The notes beneath the pieces are model-generated. The model saw only the letters and a list, made by a program, of their open reading frames with translations. It ran no database searches and was not told the DNA's origin. A DNA stretch of 64,000 nt, from NCBI GenBank assembly GCA_037447655.1, contig JBBHKE010002176.1, positions 1 to 64,000 on the forward strand. Reading direction: 5' to 3'. Positions 33,634 through 46,700 of this stretch are shown in pieces (the stretch's first letter is position 1; each line of letters opens with the position of its first letter). Position numbers and translations under genes: made by a program. The DNA comes from Zygnema cylindricum. Taxonomy: Eukaryota; Streptophyta; Zygnematophyceae; Zygnematales; Zygnemataceae.

Positions 33634-33933
33634 TTTGAAATGAACTTCTTCCCTCTTTCTCCTCCCTTGTCTCCTTCAAAAACGAAAAAAAAAAAAAAAA
33701 AATTTGAAGAAACTGAAGATCCAAAAAAGAAACTCAAGATCTCGAGCTTTCCCACTCTCGAACTTTTTCTCTTCTTTTTCTCTCTGCTAAATATTTAGGA
33801 GATATTTTATGTTAGAGAAGAGAAAAGTAATATGTAAAATTCTCCAATTCCTTACTACTTGACTGCTCAAGGAATTCCCTTGGATCTCACAGCTTCTCCT
33901 CGATCTCCTAAATAATCTGAGTGTCCTCCCGTA

Positions 33934-34190
33934 CTATATACGGCGAGAGCGCATGGCGTGGGAGCGACGGGAAATCGCGAGCGTTCGTTCGGTTCAGAAT
34001 CGCGCATGTAATTGCCGCCCGGCCACCGACATTCATCGGCCAATCACAGCCGATCACCAGCTTGACGTGGGCCGGCGGCGGCGGGAATTAACAACCTGTC
34101 GGTCTCCTGGTCGGTGCCGGCTGACAAGGCGGGAATTCAAACGGGCGTCTTGTCTTCGGTCGCTGGCGTCTAACGCGGCAAGAATGTGAA
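33934..34190 (-). promoter_or_regulatory. Candidate promoter of the lectin-like gene
   Basis: A TATATAG box on the reverse strand (33934-33940) lies ~300 bp upstream of the ATG. Upstream of it (33941-34190) is a GC- and CpG-rich block, unusual in this AT-rich window, with CCAAT at 34040-34044 (plus strand) and two GGCGGGAATT words. Positions fit a core promoter with a 5' leader of roughly 270 nt. This is inference from layout only. Confidence 0.4.
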
Positions 34191-34440
34191 CCGCGGACAG
34201 GTACAGTACGGTACATTGGTACGGACAATGCGGGAGGCAGAAATGAGAGTTTTGTTATGTCGGCTCCTGAAATTGCTTGGAGGACGAAGGAAAAAAAAAA
34301 TACACAAATTTGAAAGGTCTAGAATTCTCTGGACTTCCGCATCAAGAGAGAGCCAGCTATTTACCGTCAATTTTTCAACTTGAACCATACTATTTGAGAA
34401 CAACATGAAAAGGTACACTACAGTACTGTAATGTACCGTA

Positions 34441-34662
34441 CAGTGTGTATCGCTATTAGTGTTAATGTTTTTTTTGCCACTAAAAAATATTTTTTCTCCG
34501 TACACCCTTGTCGGATGATGGATCTGACGGTTGCGATTAAAATATTTAATTCTCACCTTCCGATTGGTATTGTAGTCTCCATGTGAGAATCGGACAAATA
34601 TGTACGGAGAAAAGTTGTTTTAAGTGGCGAAAAAACTACTACACTAATAGCGATACACAGTG
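34441..34662. mobile_element. TA-flanked MITE, copy 2
   Basis: 222 bp between TA dinucleotides (34439-34440 and 34663-34664). Ends CAGTGTGTATCGCTATTAG and, reverse-complemented, CACTGTGTATCGCTATTAG. Inner parts (GCCACTAAAAAATAT..., GGAGAAAAGTTGTTTTAAGTGGC) pair imperfectly. It has the same architecture and related termini as 29468-29671. Confidence 0.75.
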
Positions 34663-34664
34663 TA

Positions 34665-36502
34665 CTTTACTTTCCGTATAGTCCATACTATTTACTAACT
34701 GTGCCGTATCGCACTAAATAAGCCAAAAATGGTACGGCCAGAAATGGACGGTGAGTGACTGTACGAAAAATATATTTTACCGCTGAGATTTTCTTCAACG
34801 GAAGGTCCCGCATGGCGCTCGAGTGGACTGTCCTGTCCTGTAGCGTCAGGACGATTTTTTTTGACGTCGGGGTGAAAGTCAAAACTTGGACGGCAAGTCG
34901 TGACGCGTCTCTTGTGAACCGGAGGTCCTTCATCCGTACTTTATTTGATTCTGTTGTCTACTGGGAGCTTTAGGATGTCGGTTTCGGAAGGCACCGGAAA
35001 GTTTCGTTTCGTTTTGTACGGATTGATATGTACGGATGGAATTTGGCAGGTGGCAGGCGGTTTTGTGTCGTGATTTACGGTTAGTATTACCTTTCTGGAA
35101 GAACATTATTGGCGGAGGTCTTGGCAATCGTAACTGCGAACACGGCAAATGTTAGGTCAGCTACAAGACAAATGACATGGTTGTTCCATAACGTCAACTT
35201 GTCCAGGAATTTTTTGTCGGGTGTGATGCCTGCTACAGCGACGTAGCTGAATTTTTTGGCTGTTTTAGGACTTGAATTTTTGTCGGTTAGTGAGAACAGA
35301 TATTATTTTGTTGATGCGACAAAGTTGACGGTAGTTTTTGGGAATGTCCGTGTTTTACGGAGGTGAAATCTGGCAGTTAAGGAAAAGTCCATTTTTTTCC
35401 ATTTTTTTTGGAATTCAATGCAGTTGGCAGTTTCTTAGGGCTGCTTTGGATTTTGTGGAAAAAAAAGTTTCTAAATTTTCAGTGACACGGTCGGCAGTTC
35501 GCGACAAATAATTCAACAGGTCCGATGGATCCGAATAGATCTTCCAAAGCCGCAAATTGTCATTTTATGTCTAAAAAAGTAGATCCGTTTGGAAATTTCG
35601 TTTATTTTTTCTGAGAAATTCACAAAACTTTGCCGACTACGACAAAGAAAAACAATTTAAAATTGAAGAAAAAATCGAAATCTCATCTTAGCCGTAGATC
35701 TCCGTACTTTAGAATGTCCTCAAGCCTAAAAACGTACATAAAACAAAACAAATAGCAAAAATAAAACGTCAAAAATCAGCAAAAAGTAAATAACATTTTT
35801 TACGCATTGAAATCATTGATATTATTTACAACGTGCCCGTACGGCTCCGCCATATAAGGGGCCAAAAGATGACGGCCGGTTGCAATGATTGGACGCTCGT
35901 CCCATTTTCGGGATTGACTCCAAAATAGAGAAAGCAAGTTCTACGTTTTCGATGACGTAAAGGATGACGTTCCATCCGACGAAAAGTGAGGTTATTTAAA
36001 AAAAATCTGGACCTCTTCGTACTAAATCATACCGTTTACTTTGTTTTTATCGGCGAAACAGCATTATAGAGAATATTGCCAATATTCTCCAAAACCCTGG
36101 GAGGTAACAATGACCGTTGGATATTCATCCGTGAGGCACTACAATACACTTCTGTAGCGTCAATTATACTTGTAGCGTCAATATTTTTTTGTGACTGACA
36201 ACCCGCCTACCACGTCCTCGACGTGGGTTGTCAACGAGACCATTCGACGAGTCGCGACACGTGAATGATAAAATCATAAAAATAAAGTGTCGCGATGGTT
36301 TGCCGCCGTAAGGGTGCACCTCCATCAGGCGAAAAGTGAGGTTCATTACTGGAAAAATTGCATTTTCGTAGAGGGCCGTACTGTTGTTTTTTTTTTTTAC
36401 ATAAAACATGATTGCCAGAGATTCGTCAAGATTCTCCAAAATTTTGGGTGACAACGTCGACCGTTCGATTATGTGTTTTCAAAGCAAGCGGTCATCTTAT
36501 CC
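34665..36502. other. No gene; a diverged ~150-bp direct duplication
   Basis: About 36000-36130 and 36330-36475 share GCGAAAAGTGAGGTT / GACGAAAAGTGAGGTT at the left and ATTCTCCAAAA...GGTAACAA/GGTGACAA...GACCGTT at the right. The remainder shows no feature I recognise. Confidence 0.4.
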
Positions 36503-36557
36503 AGTGTCTAGGTAGTCTCCTCACTAGTCTCCTCAGGGAGGAGACTACCTAGACACT
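36503..36557. repeat. Perfect 20-bp inverted repeat (hairpin, 15-nt loop)
   Basis: Left arm 36503-36522 (AGTGTCTAGGTAGTCTCCTC) and right arm 36538-36557 are exact reverse complements around a 15-nt loop. It sits ~200 bp before repeat X copy 2 and is not explained by any element I identified. Confidence 0.8.
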
Positions 36558-36756
36558 AGACGTGTAAAAGTTCTACACGTGGAAAGGTCACGTACAATCC
36601 ACGATGGATGTCAGATATGAACCTTACATGTGGCATACGCGCCTTCGGAAGGAATCAAATCCAACGAAAACCACCAAGAAGAATCTACCGTGACACCTCC
36701 TCCACCATCCATTTACATCCGAAATTTGCGGCGCCAGCTTTCTTCAAATTTTCAAC

Positions 36757-38480
36757 GACAAAACACGAACGACAAAACAGAGACAAAAACGACAAAACAC
36801 GAGTGTACAACGTGTACAGTCCCGTAATTTAAATTTACGGCTGGTCGTACAGATCTTTGACCGTGCTCGTTGTCTCAACACGCACCTACGTGGATCCAAT
36901 CGAAATAAAGCACGTAGGCGATAGATTCGTTGCTCACACGACCCGATGGGGAAGTGAACAAAATATTAATGCCAGTAACGTTTCCGTACATTACTGTCGG
37001 CGCTTGATGGAGAGGAGGCCTAAGGGCGTGTCCCCATGTAACCGAAGCTTTGAAACGTTACTTTGGATTTTAGCGCAAATTTACGGTGTACTTTTCAAAG
37101 TGTGCCTATGTCAATGATTACTTGCGCCTTCATTACTTCAAATATGTGACAGTTGTAGACGTCTACAAAATGTGCGACAGTCTACGAAATGAAATGTAGA
37201 CGACTACGAAACTACGAAACTTCCTAAAATTGGTGACTTTTACAAAAACGGCGACGGTTGTAGACGTCTAGGTTTTTGTGACGTTGTAGATGTTTAGGGT
37301 TTTGTGACATGGCGAAGTCATGCTACCATGTGACGTCATCAGTACGTAGATTTTCCGCCATGGCTTCCTGATTTCGTTTTCTTATCTTTTATCATTCGAA
37401 ATGCCATCAAACTAAAGCCAAAAATATTAAAAAAATAATAAAAAAAAATATCTTTCATTTGATACTATTATTGCTGCATCTCGTGTAAATAAGAGAGAAA
37501 GAGGAGCGGTCGAGTGAGAAAGCAGGGGAGAGACAAGTACGACGTAAAATTTTGCAAAGGACCCATGAATGAAAGTGGAGGTCCGAGACCCCAACGAAGT
37601 TTTTCCGTACATGCTCGTCATTTTCGTACGTACATGCGCGTGACGAGCAAGGGAAAAATAGAGTGTACTCTCCGTCGCTCATTTTTTTTGAAAACGTTTG
37701 ACGCGTGCAATTCTGGTTTTCTATTCGTCAATAGGGTATTATTTTGATAAAATCAGGCTGCGATTTGATTCTACTGCAAGTGTGAAGATGACTTGGAAGT
37801 GGGTCGCAATGATAATAACGCCAAATTGCCGTACCTTTCAAGTTCCAACATGACGCAAAATGTACTTGTTGTTTTGCCCACTTTTCGTACGGCATAATAT
37901 TTTCCCGTTGAAAGTCCCATTTTCTGTGAAACGACGCAAAAAAAACCCCTACTTGAACACATGGGGACACACCCTAAGGGCGGACTTCCATTAGGCATTT
38001 CAGTAATTATACGGATACATTTACTCAAGGGCGTGCATTCCATTAAGTGAAGGGCGTGCCTTCCATTAGGACGCGTCAGTAAACCATTTTTTATTTGCGT
38101 GGCACATTCTAGTTGGTAACAAGCTAGTTAATGTTCGATGCTTAAAATTTTGAAAGAATCTTCGAATGCAAACTCTGAACGCTATATATTTACCACCAGA
38201 GGTAATATCTATACCAGCGGAGGTAATTAATGACTCGTACAAAGGGCATTATAATGTACTACCCAAAATTTCAAAACGGAACGACAAAAAGGCGGCGGCA
38301 AACTTTGATGGCGGGAGCGTGACGGGATAATTTCGGTGGATTCGCATCCACCCTGGCCGAAGGCACATGGCCCATGCGACGTGTACGCACATAAGAGCGC
38401 GCTCATCGATGATTTTTTTTTCCTTTTCCACGCGGCCTATTTTTACACGTTCAGTCTGTGAAAAGTGTCCTCCTTGTGCA
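36757..38480. repeat. Dispersed noncoding repeat X, copy 2
   Basis: Collinear with 1505-3600. Shared anchors include GACAAAACACGAAC at the start, CCATGTAACCGAA...CTTTGAAACGTTACTTTGG, GTTTGACGCGTGCAA, GGAAGTGGGTCGC and GAACACATGGG. It is about 1.7 kb against 2.1 kb in copy 1, through internal length differences. No coding capacity is seen. Confidence 0.6.
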
Positions 38481-38899
38481 CGTTCGCGACGTAGTGTAGG
38501 GTTGGCCGAGAGGCGTCTCAGATAAAAAGTGTAATGGCATCTGTTGAAAAGAAGTAATTAATATTCACTTCTTAATTTAGACTATAGAGTGAAGAGAGAG
38601 AGAGAGAGTCACCATTGCTGCCGCCATAGTCAGAAAGAAACAGGCAGACATGTAAACAGATTGATAGATTACCAAAATGTTGCACGAAACACAATTTAAA
38701 CCTAAGTCTACGAAGTTCCTTTTAGACATACGCCTTAACCATTAAAGCATTAACGAAATGATACACATCTGTGGTTTGGTGATTGATAAAAGGGTTACGC
38801 AAACGTCACTTTCACTTAAACAGACCAAAATTGACGAAACGGCATCTATAGTAAAACGGCGCTCGCGGACACGAATCTAACCGTGTAAAATACATGATC

Positions 38900-39262
38900 A
38901 GACGCACGACGTCTCCTCTGCTAAACCCGAATGAATCTTTGGCGGCTTTCGCACATAGCGGCCCGTTGTGCCACGTGGCGCCACATCACTGAACGCCGGA
39001 AAAGATGGGAGGAGGAACGATGGCTCCCAAGCTGACAAGTGTCAACCAGAAGACCATGTTGTACAATGGCCGTACAAGAAGTACAATCAGCCATTGTACC
39101 TTCTTGTACTATTCACTCTTTTGATTGGTGTAAGGTACAGTAGTAGGTAGGTGTGAGTAAGAGTTAAGGGACTTAGCGTGAATGAGGCGCCTCTCTCCAG
39201 GTGACCTTTTGTATTTATAGGCCATCTTTGGCCAGCCATAAGTAAGTGTTCAGGGGAGCAAA
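38900..39262 (+). mobile_element. Family-A-like LTR fragment
   Basis: The order of words matches family-A LTRs in forward orientation: TGCCACGTGGC, ATGTTGTACAATGGCCGTACA, GAAGTACA, ATTGGTG, the GGGACTTAG...CTCTCTCC patch and TTCAGGGGAGCAAA. Neither terminus is present. It is an old, diverged fragment. Confidence 0.55.
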
Positions 39263-42200
39263 AAAAATATAAATTGTTAACTATTAATTATATTTTAGGT
39301 TTGACGGTCAAAATTTGGGGTTGTTAAGTTAGCGTTGTTAACGTTAATAACGATTCACATTGTACCACCGAAATCTTCACTCGTTGAAAAGGCCACTTGC
39401 CTTTTGACAAGGTGGACGCGAATCATAAAGGTACCAAACGCATAAAACACACGCGTGAAACGTCAAAAAAAATGACATTGTGCATGGAACAAATTCATTA
39501 TTGATAAAATGCATTGACAAACTTTGACTATATAATACAATAAAAAAATAGAAAAAAGATTTTATAAAAAATAAAATAATACTACTAGAAAGTCAAAACG
39601 AAATGAAATACATTGAGACGTCACTTCAAATATCTATCGATCCCTCTGCACATTGAATCGCTATTATAATTCAGCGCCATGAAATTTCAACCCTAAAACA
39701 TAAAGTAGGATTAATAACCCTAATTTATTTTCTTGTTAATACAGATACTGTTTCATTAGCGTTAATTACTATATTTTTGACCGCTTAAAACATTGTAATG
39801 TGCAAAATTTGTCAGTTTTTACTAAAATTGCTCATTTTTTTTACAGATCTACGAAATAAGTGTCAAATAGAGGCGTCGACGCGAGAAATCGAGTGCGTCT
39901 CCACATTTAGATTTTAATCTCATTCAGAAAGACGAGGGGAAATCACGAGAACATGTGCTCATATTATCAATCGTCGATATCACGACTACAATATGAAGAT
40001 GTGGTCCAAATTAGTATTAGGTTTATAAATTAACGTCATTTGTTTTTGGCGTTAGGTCCCTGAACCCAAAATAAAGTCAATAACACTAATTGTTGATTTA
40101 CATTAATTCTTTCTTGACTTTATTAGTGATCTATAATTTACTCCATTTTCGTTTATTTTTGTACATTTTGGTATGTCATCCGTACATTTCATGTACATTT
40201 TATCCGTACATGAAAAGCATGCGATTTTTTTTTAAATTTCAAAAACTAGAAAAAATCATGCATTTTCGTAGAAAAGTCAAAATCCTTACGACTGGTACTA
40301 TACCTCTATGACGCGAATCCACAAAAATCTAACATTGAGTTTTTCCTTCAAAGGTATCACTTGACGCTCCCATCGTTTCCGTTAAACTTCTTGGTCTTCG
40401 GCGCATCGAGTTTTCGTTATAGGAAAGACAAGGACGAAAAATCAAGCATTAAAACGACAAGTACAGTACTGTAGTTTGCGAATAGAAAGCAGTTTCTGTG
40501 GTACAATGACGTAATACGCATAGTTCGAACAATAATATAATACGTAAGTACATCGCGAATCGTGATTAGAGTAAACTACTCTAATTCGGTGGCTCGAAAT
40601 TTCGATTCAATCACATCAAATAGAGTAAACAATTCTATTTTTTTCATTATTTTAATTTAGGTAAAGTTTAATTAGCGTAAAAAATTCTAATATAGGTTCG
40701 TTTTAAATAGTGTGGAGTACAGGTGACGTCCGACAATGCAAAATTGTACTTTTCTAAATAAAAAGGTACAAATACCGATTTAATAGACTGGCGGTCGCAC
40801 ATGGAGTCGCACTAAACAAAAATACTCAATCACATCGAAAAAAATCCGTTCGCCTAACTTTCGTTTGTTGACACCATCGTCGTCAGTGTGAACATTGACC
40901 TTAAGTTACATGTTACAAGTTTATAGTATAACGGCGCCAACACGTGTTTGCGTTTATTTCTATAATAACTTTGTAAGTGTTGTTTGACGTTCCGCATATT
41001 TAGTTAGAATAGGGTAATTCGCACCAATTTCATTAAAACTGTATTCTAATATAGGATCGCGTTTGTTTAAGCGTAAATATTAATTCTTAAAAAACCAAAC
41101 TTACGAAAATGCCCTTGGAAAGGAGTAACTTTTTAGTGTAAGATGGGTTTTTTAACACAATGGCACATGAAATAGAGTAAACATACTGACAAAAATATAA
41201 TAAATATACAGCATTTGGCGTGGGTGATATATGTTGTGAGGCAACGCCAAATGCTGTTAGACCTTATAGAATATAACCGTTTTGGACCAATCACAAGTCA
41301 CGCTTTCGATGTCCAATCGCAGCCGTTTTTTTTTTTTTGGTTCCCTGTGGAATCTGACGATTGCGCCACCATCCTGAAAATCTCTCCATTTTTTCAACAA
41401 AGGATGTGACAGAGTTTCGCTTCCTCTTTCACCGCCATGAATGTTTTTGCCCACGTCATCGCTTTCACGCCGTTTCCTTACATTTTTTAATTGTGTAAGA
41501 CGAAATGGCAAACATTTTGTCGCCCGTCAAATCCACCATTGATGACTTGGCAAGAGCCTACGCTCTTGCTGAAGTGGCTCAGTATGACGTGGCAATTACC
41601 ATTTTCCTCTAAAATGTAAATAAAATTTATGGAGACCCATGATAGCTTCTGCGTTATTATCCTTTCACTTTTTTTTCAGTTTTTTCCAAGCCAGTTATGT
41701 CCTTACTAATTTTTATTATTTTGTCTTGTTTTGTGAAGGCTTATTTGAAGGTAACTCCAATTTTTTTTTTTTTTTTTTTTGCTTTCGTTTCCCTCTTTTC
41801 ACCTTTTTCTGTTAACCGTTTTATCTAAGGTTTTTTTCCCTCTTATAAATATTCATGTCATGAGTTTTGAAAGAAATTTTGTGAATGTTTAGATGGGAAA
41901 TACTAATTCGTTTGTTATATTTTGGCTGAAGAATGCTGTATTTTTTTCGAAACGAAAACGGTATGCAACTCTTTTTCGTATTTTTCTTACTTATCTTTAC
42001 CTTCATTTTATTTTATTCTTTTCGATTTCAGTATATATGCTGGAGTCAACTTCTGAAAATACGTAAAGGTGGCTTGAGTGTTGGTCTCAAAGTACTTTGC
42101 GAAAAATAAAAAATAATCATGAAAAAGTTCATACTTAGTCAGACTATCCATGTTTTAGTGAACATGTTTTCGTTGTTTATGAACTGATAAAACAAGTCCA

Positions 42201-42699
42201 AAGCACCAATGTACTTTTTTTAAACTAGCTGCTATATTTGTAATGTACTTTTTTTGAAGGACTCCTCCAACCACATAGTTCTTTGCTGCCCTCTTATCAA
42301 CCAAAATCTCTAATACAACTTGTAGTTATCTAGGGTTTGGTAGATTTTAGTCCCTTGTAGCTTTCCTTCGTGTATTCTCCCTCTTCACCTCCTATCTATT
42401 TCTCTCTCTACTCCCTTTCTGTCATTTCACATTTTTTTAGCTTGGCTACCTTAATTTTTTTATGTGAGATAAAAATATCTAGCCTCTGTTTTTCGCTGAC
42501 CTTTTGATGCAACGTTGCAAAGGTTTTATTTGAAACCTTTGGTGGCTCTTAACTTTGTGGTGTTTTTGGGACCAGTTTTCCCACTACTTTTTGTTCTTCC
42601 TTGTTTTTTCAAAACAGTGTTTGTGTTTATGAAATCAAAAAAATTAGAGCAAATCCTACCAGATACCAAATGATGGGATTGTAACACACCAGAGAACCT
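39263..42699. other. No recognisable gene
   Basis: AT-rich, with poly-T at 41760-41780 and scattered TTAACG/TTAGCG words reminiscent of the MITE ends (39320-39366). Two hairpins are visible: 41208-41257 and 41550-41569. No frame carries a motif I recognise. Confidence 0.35.
41208..41257. repeat. Perfect 14-bp inverted repeat
   Basis: ACAGCATTTGGCGT (41208-41221) pairs exactly with 41244-41257 around a 22-nt loop. Confidence 0.65.
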
Positions 42700-42713
42700 T
42701 GTAATTCTGTGAC

Positions 42714-43761
42714 TGAAACTCTGAGACCTCCATAAGTCCTCAGAGTGGACAGCTTCCAAGAAGCCCCTAGGATAATCATGACCCCTTTGTGTTTAAGCAA
42801 AAACAACTGCCACCCTGGCAGACAAAAACTCTGACCAACTTCACCCCTATGAAGACAAGACTCCCCTGAGTCGATAGCAAAAAGAATCTCTGAATTTGCT
42901 CCCCTGAGCAGTAAGTTATGGAGGGTCAAAGTTGACCTTTTGTACAGAAGCTCTCTGGGAGAGGGGGTCCTATCTTCTAATTTTTCTAAGTCCTATCTCT
43001 CTCACAGACTCTATCTACTGATGTACGGAACCAATCAGAATTGAGTTCCGTACGTAAAAGTACAGCTGCCGGTGTACTTTATGTACGGACATTGTACGAC
43101 ATGGCAAAATGTCGACACATGTCAAATCCGGATTCGGTGCCATAATCTCCGGAGATTCCACAATCCAACGGAATTTCGCCACGCGTCATCCGATGTGGCG
43201 ATGGCCACAAACCGCCGAAATCTTCCTCCGCGATCTCGGCGCTAATCCCGGCCGTCCGATTAAATTCGGCTTTAATCGTAGCCGTAATAAATACATGCGC
43301 GGTATTTGTTTCATTTACGAAACAAATGCGCGGTACTGATTTTTGTCCGTACCGTAAGTCGTACATTATATATTACTGGATCTATGTATCCCGTAATTCA
43401 TTTCAGTTAAATGGTTTATCGCACGTATACATATTTAAATAAATATCAAACTATATGATACGTAACACTACCGCTAGATTAAACGGCTAAGGCTACCGGC
43501 TATATCCTGTCTGCCGGCCGATAGGTACAAGGATCAAATCCTGCCGCCGGCACATACCTTTTAATTAAATAAATAAACCCTAATATAAAATTCCCGTAAA
43601 CCTCAGGATAGCTAAGGTAGCCATGGCTCTAGCTTCCTCTCCAATTTCTCAGTGACTGCGACAAGTTTGAGAGTTGGAGAGAGAAGTTAGAGATAGACTG
43701 CCTCGACTTCTATATTTCTTTTCAGACCTAGAAAATACTAATAAAACCATTAGTTTCTACA
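42714..43761 (-). mobile_element. 3' LTR of A1
   Basis: 1048 bp, plus-strand edges TGAAACTCTG and TTTCTACA, that is TGTAGAAA...GTTTCA on the element strand. Confidence 0.9.
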
Positions 43762-43774
43762 CTCCCCTTATTTT
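43762..43774 (-). promoter_or_regulatory. Polypurine tract of A1
   Basis: AAAATAAGGGGAG on the reverse strand, between the pol stop codon (43775-43777) and the 3' LTR. Confidence 0.85.
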
Positions 43775-46700
43775 CTATTCAATCTTTAATTTCAAACCAC
43801 ACTTCTCCCTGCAAAAAATTAGCTTAGGGGAAGGCACAGGTTTGGTCATCATATCTGCTACCATCTCACTATCTGGTCTGTACTCTAAACTGATTATTTT
43901 GTTTTCTACTTTCTCTCTAACAAAGCTGAGTCTGATGTCCATGTGTTTGGCTTTAAAATGGTGTTTAGGATTGGCAGAAATAGCGATTGCTGCCTGATTA
44001 TCACAAAATATTTTCTGCACACCACTCTTAAGGTGACCAAGCTCACCAAGCAAAGACTTGACCCACATCAATTCTTTTACAGCAGAGCAAGAGGCCATGT
44101 ACTCAGCCTCCATGGTGGACTGAGCAATAACCTTTTGCTGTTTGCTACTCTAACAGCAAGCCCCATCACCCACATATAATACATATCCAGAAGTACATCT
44201 CCTCATCGGAGCATCACCATAACTGGCATCACTCCAAGTAGTGATGTCAGTATTCTCCCCACCCAAATGCAACCATAGATCTCTAGTTCCTACCAAGTAT
44301 CTAAGGACTCTCTTAGCTGCCTCCCAATCCTTCTTAGTGGGAGCATTTAGACTTCTACTCAGCACTCCTACAGCTGCAGCTAAATCCGGCAGGGTACAAT
44401 TCATAAAATAGATTAGACTTCCCACTACTTGCCTGTAAGGAATAGTCTGCATGAACTTCTGTTCATCAGGAGATAATTCCTCGTCTAAGACTATGACTCC
44501 TTCTTCCTCACTCCCCTCACTTCCCTTCTTCATTTCCATTGGAGTTGTACAACTATTAGCTTTATCCATTTGAAATTTTTCAAGCATGTTCCCTATTGCT
44601 TCCTTTTGAGTCAATCTTATAATTTTTCTTTTTCGGTCTCTCTCTACTTGAATTCCCAAAATATATTTTGCTTCTCCCATATCCTTCATTTCAAATCTCC
44701 CCTTAAGATCGGTTTTCAGTTTATTAATTTTTTCCATTGATTTACTTAAAACAAGCAAATCATCAACATAAATTGCAATAAATATAAAACCTTCCTCATC
44801 TTCGAAAACATAGATTGAGTGATCTGAGCTGATCCGAATATATCCTAGACCGGTAAGAAACTCATCAAGCTTCTTATTCCACTGTCGGGGCGCCTGTTTC
44901 AAACCATAAAGAGATTTAATCAGCCGGCATACCTTACTCTCCTCTCCTTCTTCCACAAACCCTTCGGGTTGTCGCATGAAGATCTCCTCTTCTAATTCTC
45001 CATGCAAAAAGGTTGTTTTGATGTCCATCTGGTGCACTTCCATGTCTTCCGCCGCTGCTAAACTGAGAAGTATGCGGACGGAGGGAAATCTGACCACCGG
45101 GGCAAAGGTTTCCTCGTAGTCAATTCCTTCCTTTTTTGTAAATCCCTTTGCCACTAATCTGGCCTTGTAGCGCTCGATTGTGTTATCTGGGTTCAGTTTT
45201 AGTTTGAAAACCCACTTACAATCGATTAGTTTTCGGTTAGGTGGACAGTCCACCAGCTCCCAAGTATCGGCTGCCATGATTGAAGCCATCTCCTCATTGA
45301 TGGCCGTCTTCCACCGGTTTCTTTCTGGACAAGTCATCGCCTCTCGATAAGTTTGAGGTTCATCTTGATGAGATAGTTTAGTTACCTTGTTATTAACCTG
45401 TTTTTCTTGCAGTCTTTTGCTACTTCTCCTCCCTCCCTCAAAATCTGAGGCCGGAATAGATGGTTCTCGTGGATTCTTTCGAACAAACTCGGCTTCTCCC
45501 CTATCCCTTGATTCCGAATCAATTTCCACCACGTCTTCCGCTTCGAGTAGAGTTGTCACTGGAGTTTCCACAACCGAGTCCTTTTCGGTCTGATTTGTTC
45601 CTGCAAGAATGTCATCGTCTCTAAAACCTAGATAGTTAGGAAGCTCAAAGTCATCAGAATTTTCTGACTCAAATCTGATTTTTACTGACTTTGTATATTT
45701 GAAGGGATCCACAGACTTTCCTTCATCCATAACTACTAGATGCTTTACTAAGATTATATCTTCTCTTTTTAGATCATAAACTCTATATCCTTTAACATCC
45801 TCATCATATCCTAATAAGTATCCCGGTTTTCCTTTAGGATCTAGCTTCCAATTGGACCGATCAGTATCTAGACTGAATACTTGACTGCCGAAAACCTTTA
45901 AATGAGATAAGTCTGGTTTCCGGCCTGTCCATCTCTCATAAGGTGTTTGATCTTTTATAGCTGAAGTAAGAACTCTATTTTTGAGGTAATTAGCACAGTT
46001 CATTGCTTCTGCCCAAAACCTTTTTCCTATCTTCTTATCCGACAACATACTTCTAGCACTATCACTTAGTGTTCTATTTAACCTTTCAGCTACCCCATTC
46101 TGTTCCAGATTTTCTGGAACTGTCTTTTGGTGTTGAACCCCATCTTCCCTCAAAAAATCCTCAAACTGGTTAGAAGTATACTCTCCACCATTGTCACTCC
46201 TTACTCTCTTGATTGGAGTTTCATGGAGTTTTTCGCTCCATGCTTTATATTGTCTTAAACAGTCCTCAGCCTCTGACTTGTTTTTCAAAAAATATACTCG
46301 GGAATACCGAGACGAATCATCAGTTATAGTCATCATAAATCTCTTCCCCCCCGGTGAGGGCACTCTAGCCGGTCCCCAAATATCTGTGTGTACTAGATCT
46401 AGAAGTTTTTCTCCCTTGTAGGTGGCTGTTTTTGGAAAGGGTAATCTGTGTGCTTTACCTTGAGCACACCCACTACAATCACTTATATCATCACTCTCAC
46501 TGAACTGAATCCCTTCCACCATTCCCATCTTTTTCATCTCTATTAACTTATCTAGATTCACATGCCCAAGCCTCTTATGCCACATCATAATATCATGAAC
46601 ACCAGCATAATAAAGTTTCTTCGTTTCATTACTTAAGATCAGCCTAAACATCCCATGGCTACCTTTCTCAGCAATGAAATAGACATCCTCCTCAAACCTA

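Noticed and set aside
33268-33798. Forward 176-codon frame
   Set aside because: It runs through the CT-rich intron and first exon of the reverse-strand gene and encodes only low-complexity Ser/Pro/Leu/Lys.
36503-36557. Helitron 3' end (hairpin next to CTAG)
   Set aside because: The stem directly overlaps CTAG with no usual spacing, the stem is too long, and no TC-type 5' end was found.
41208-41257. MicroRNA precursor
   Set aside because: A 14-bp stem is too short for a plant miRNA duplex and nothing else supports it.
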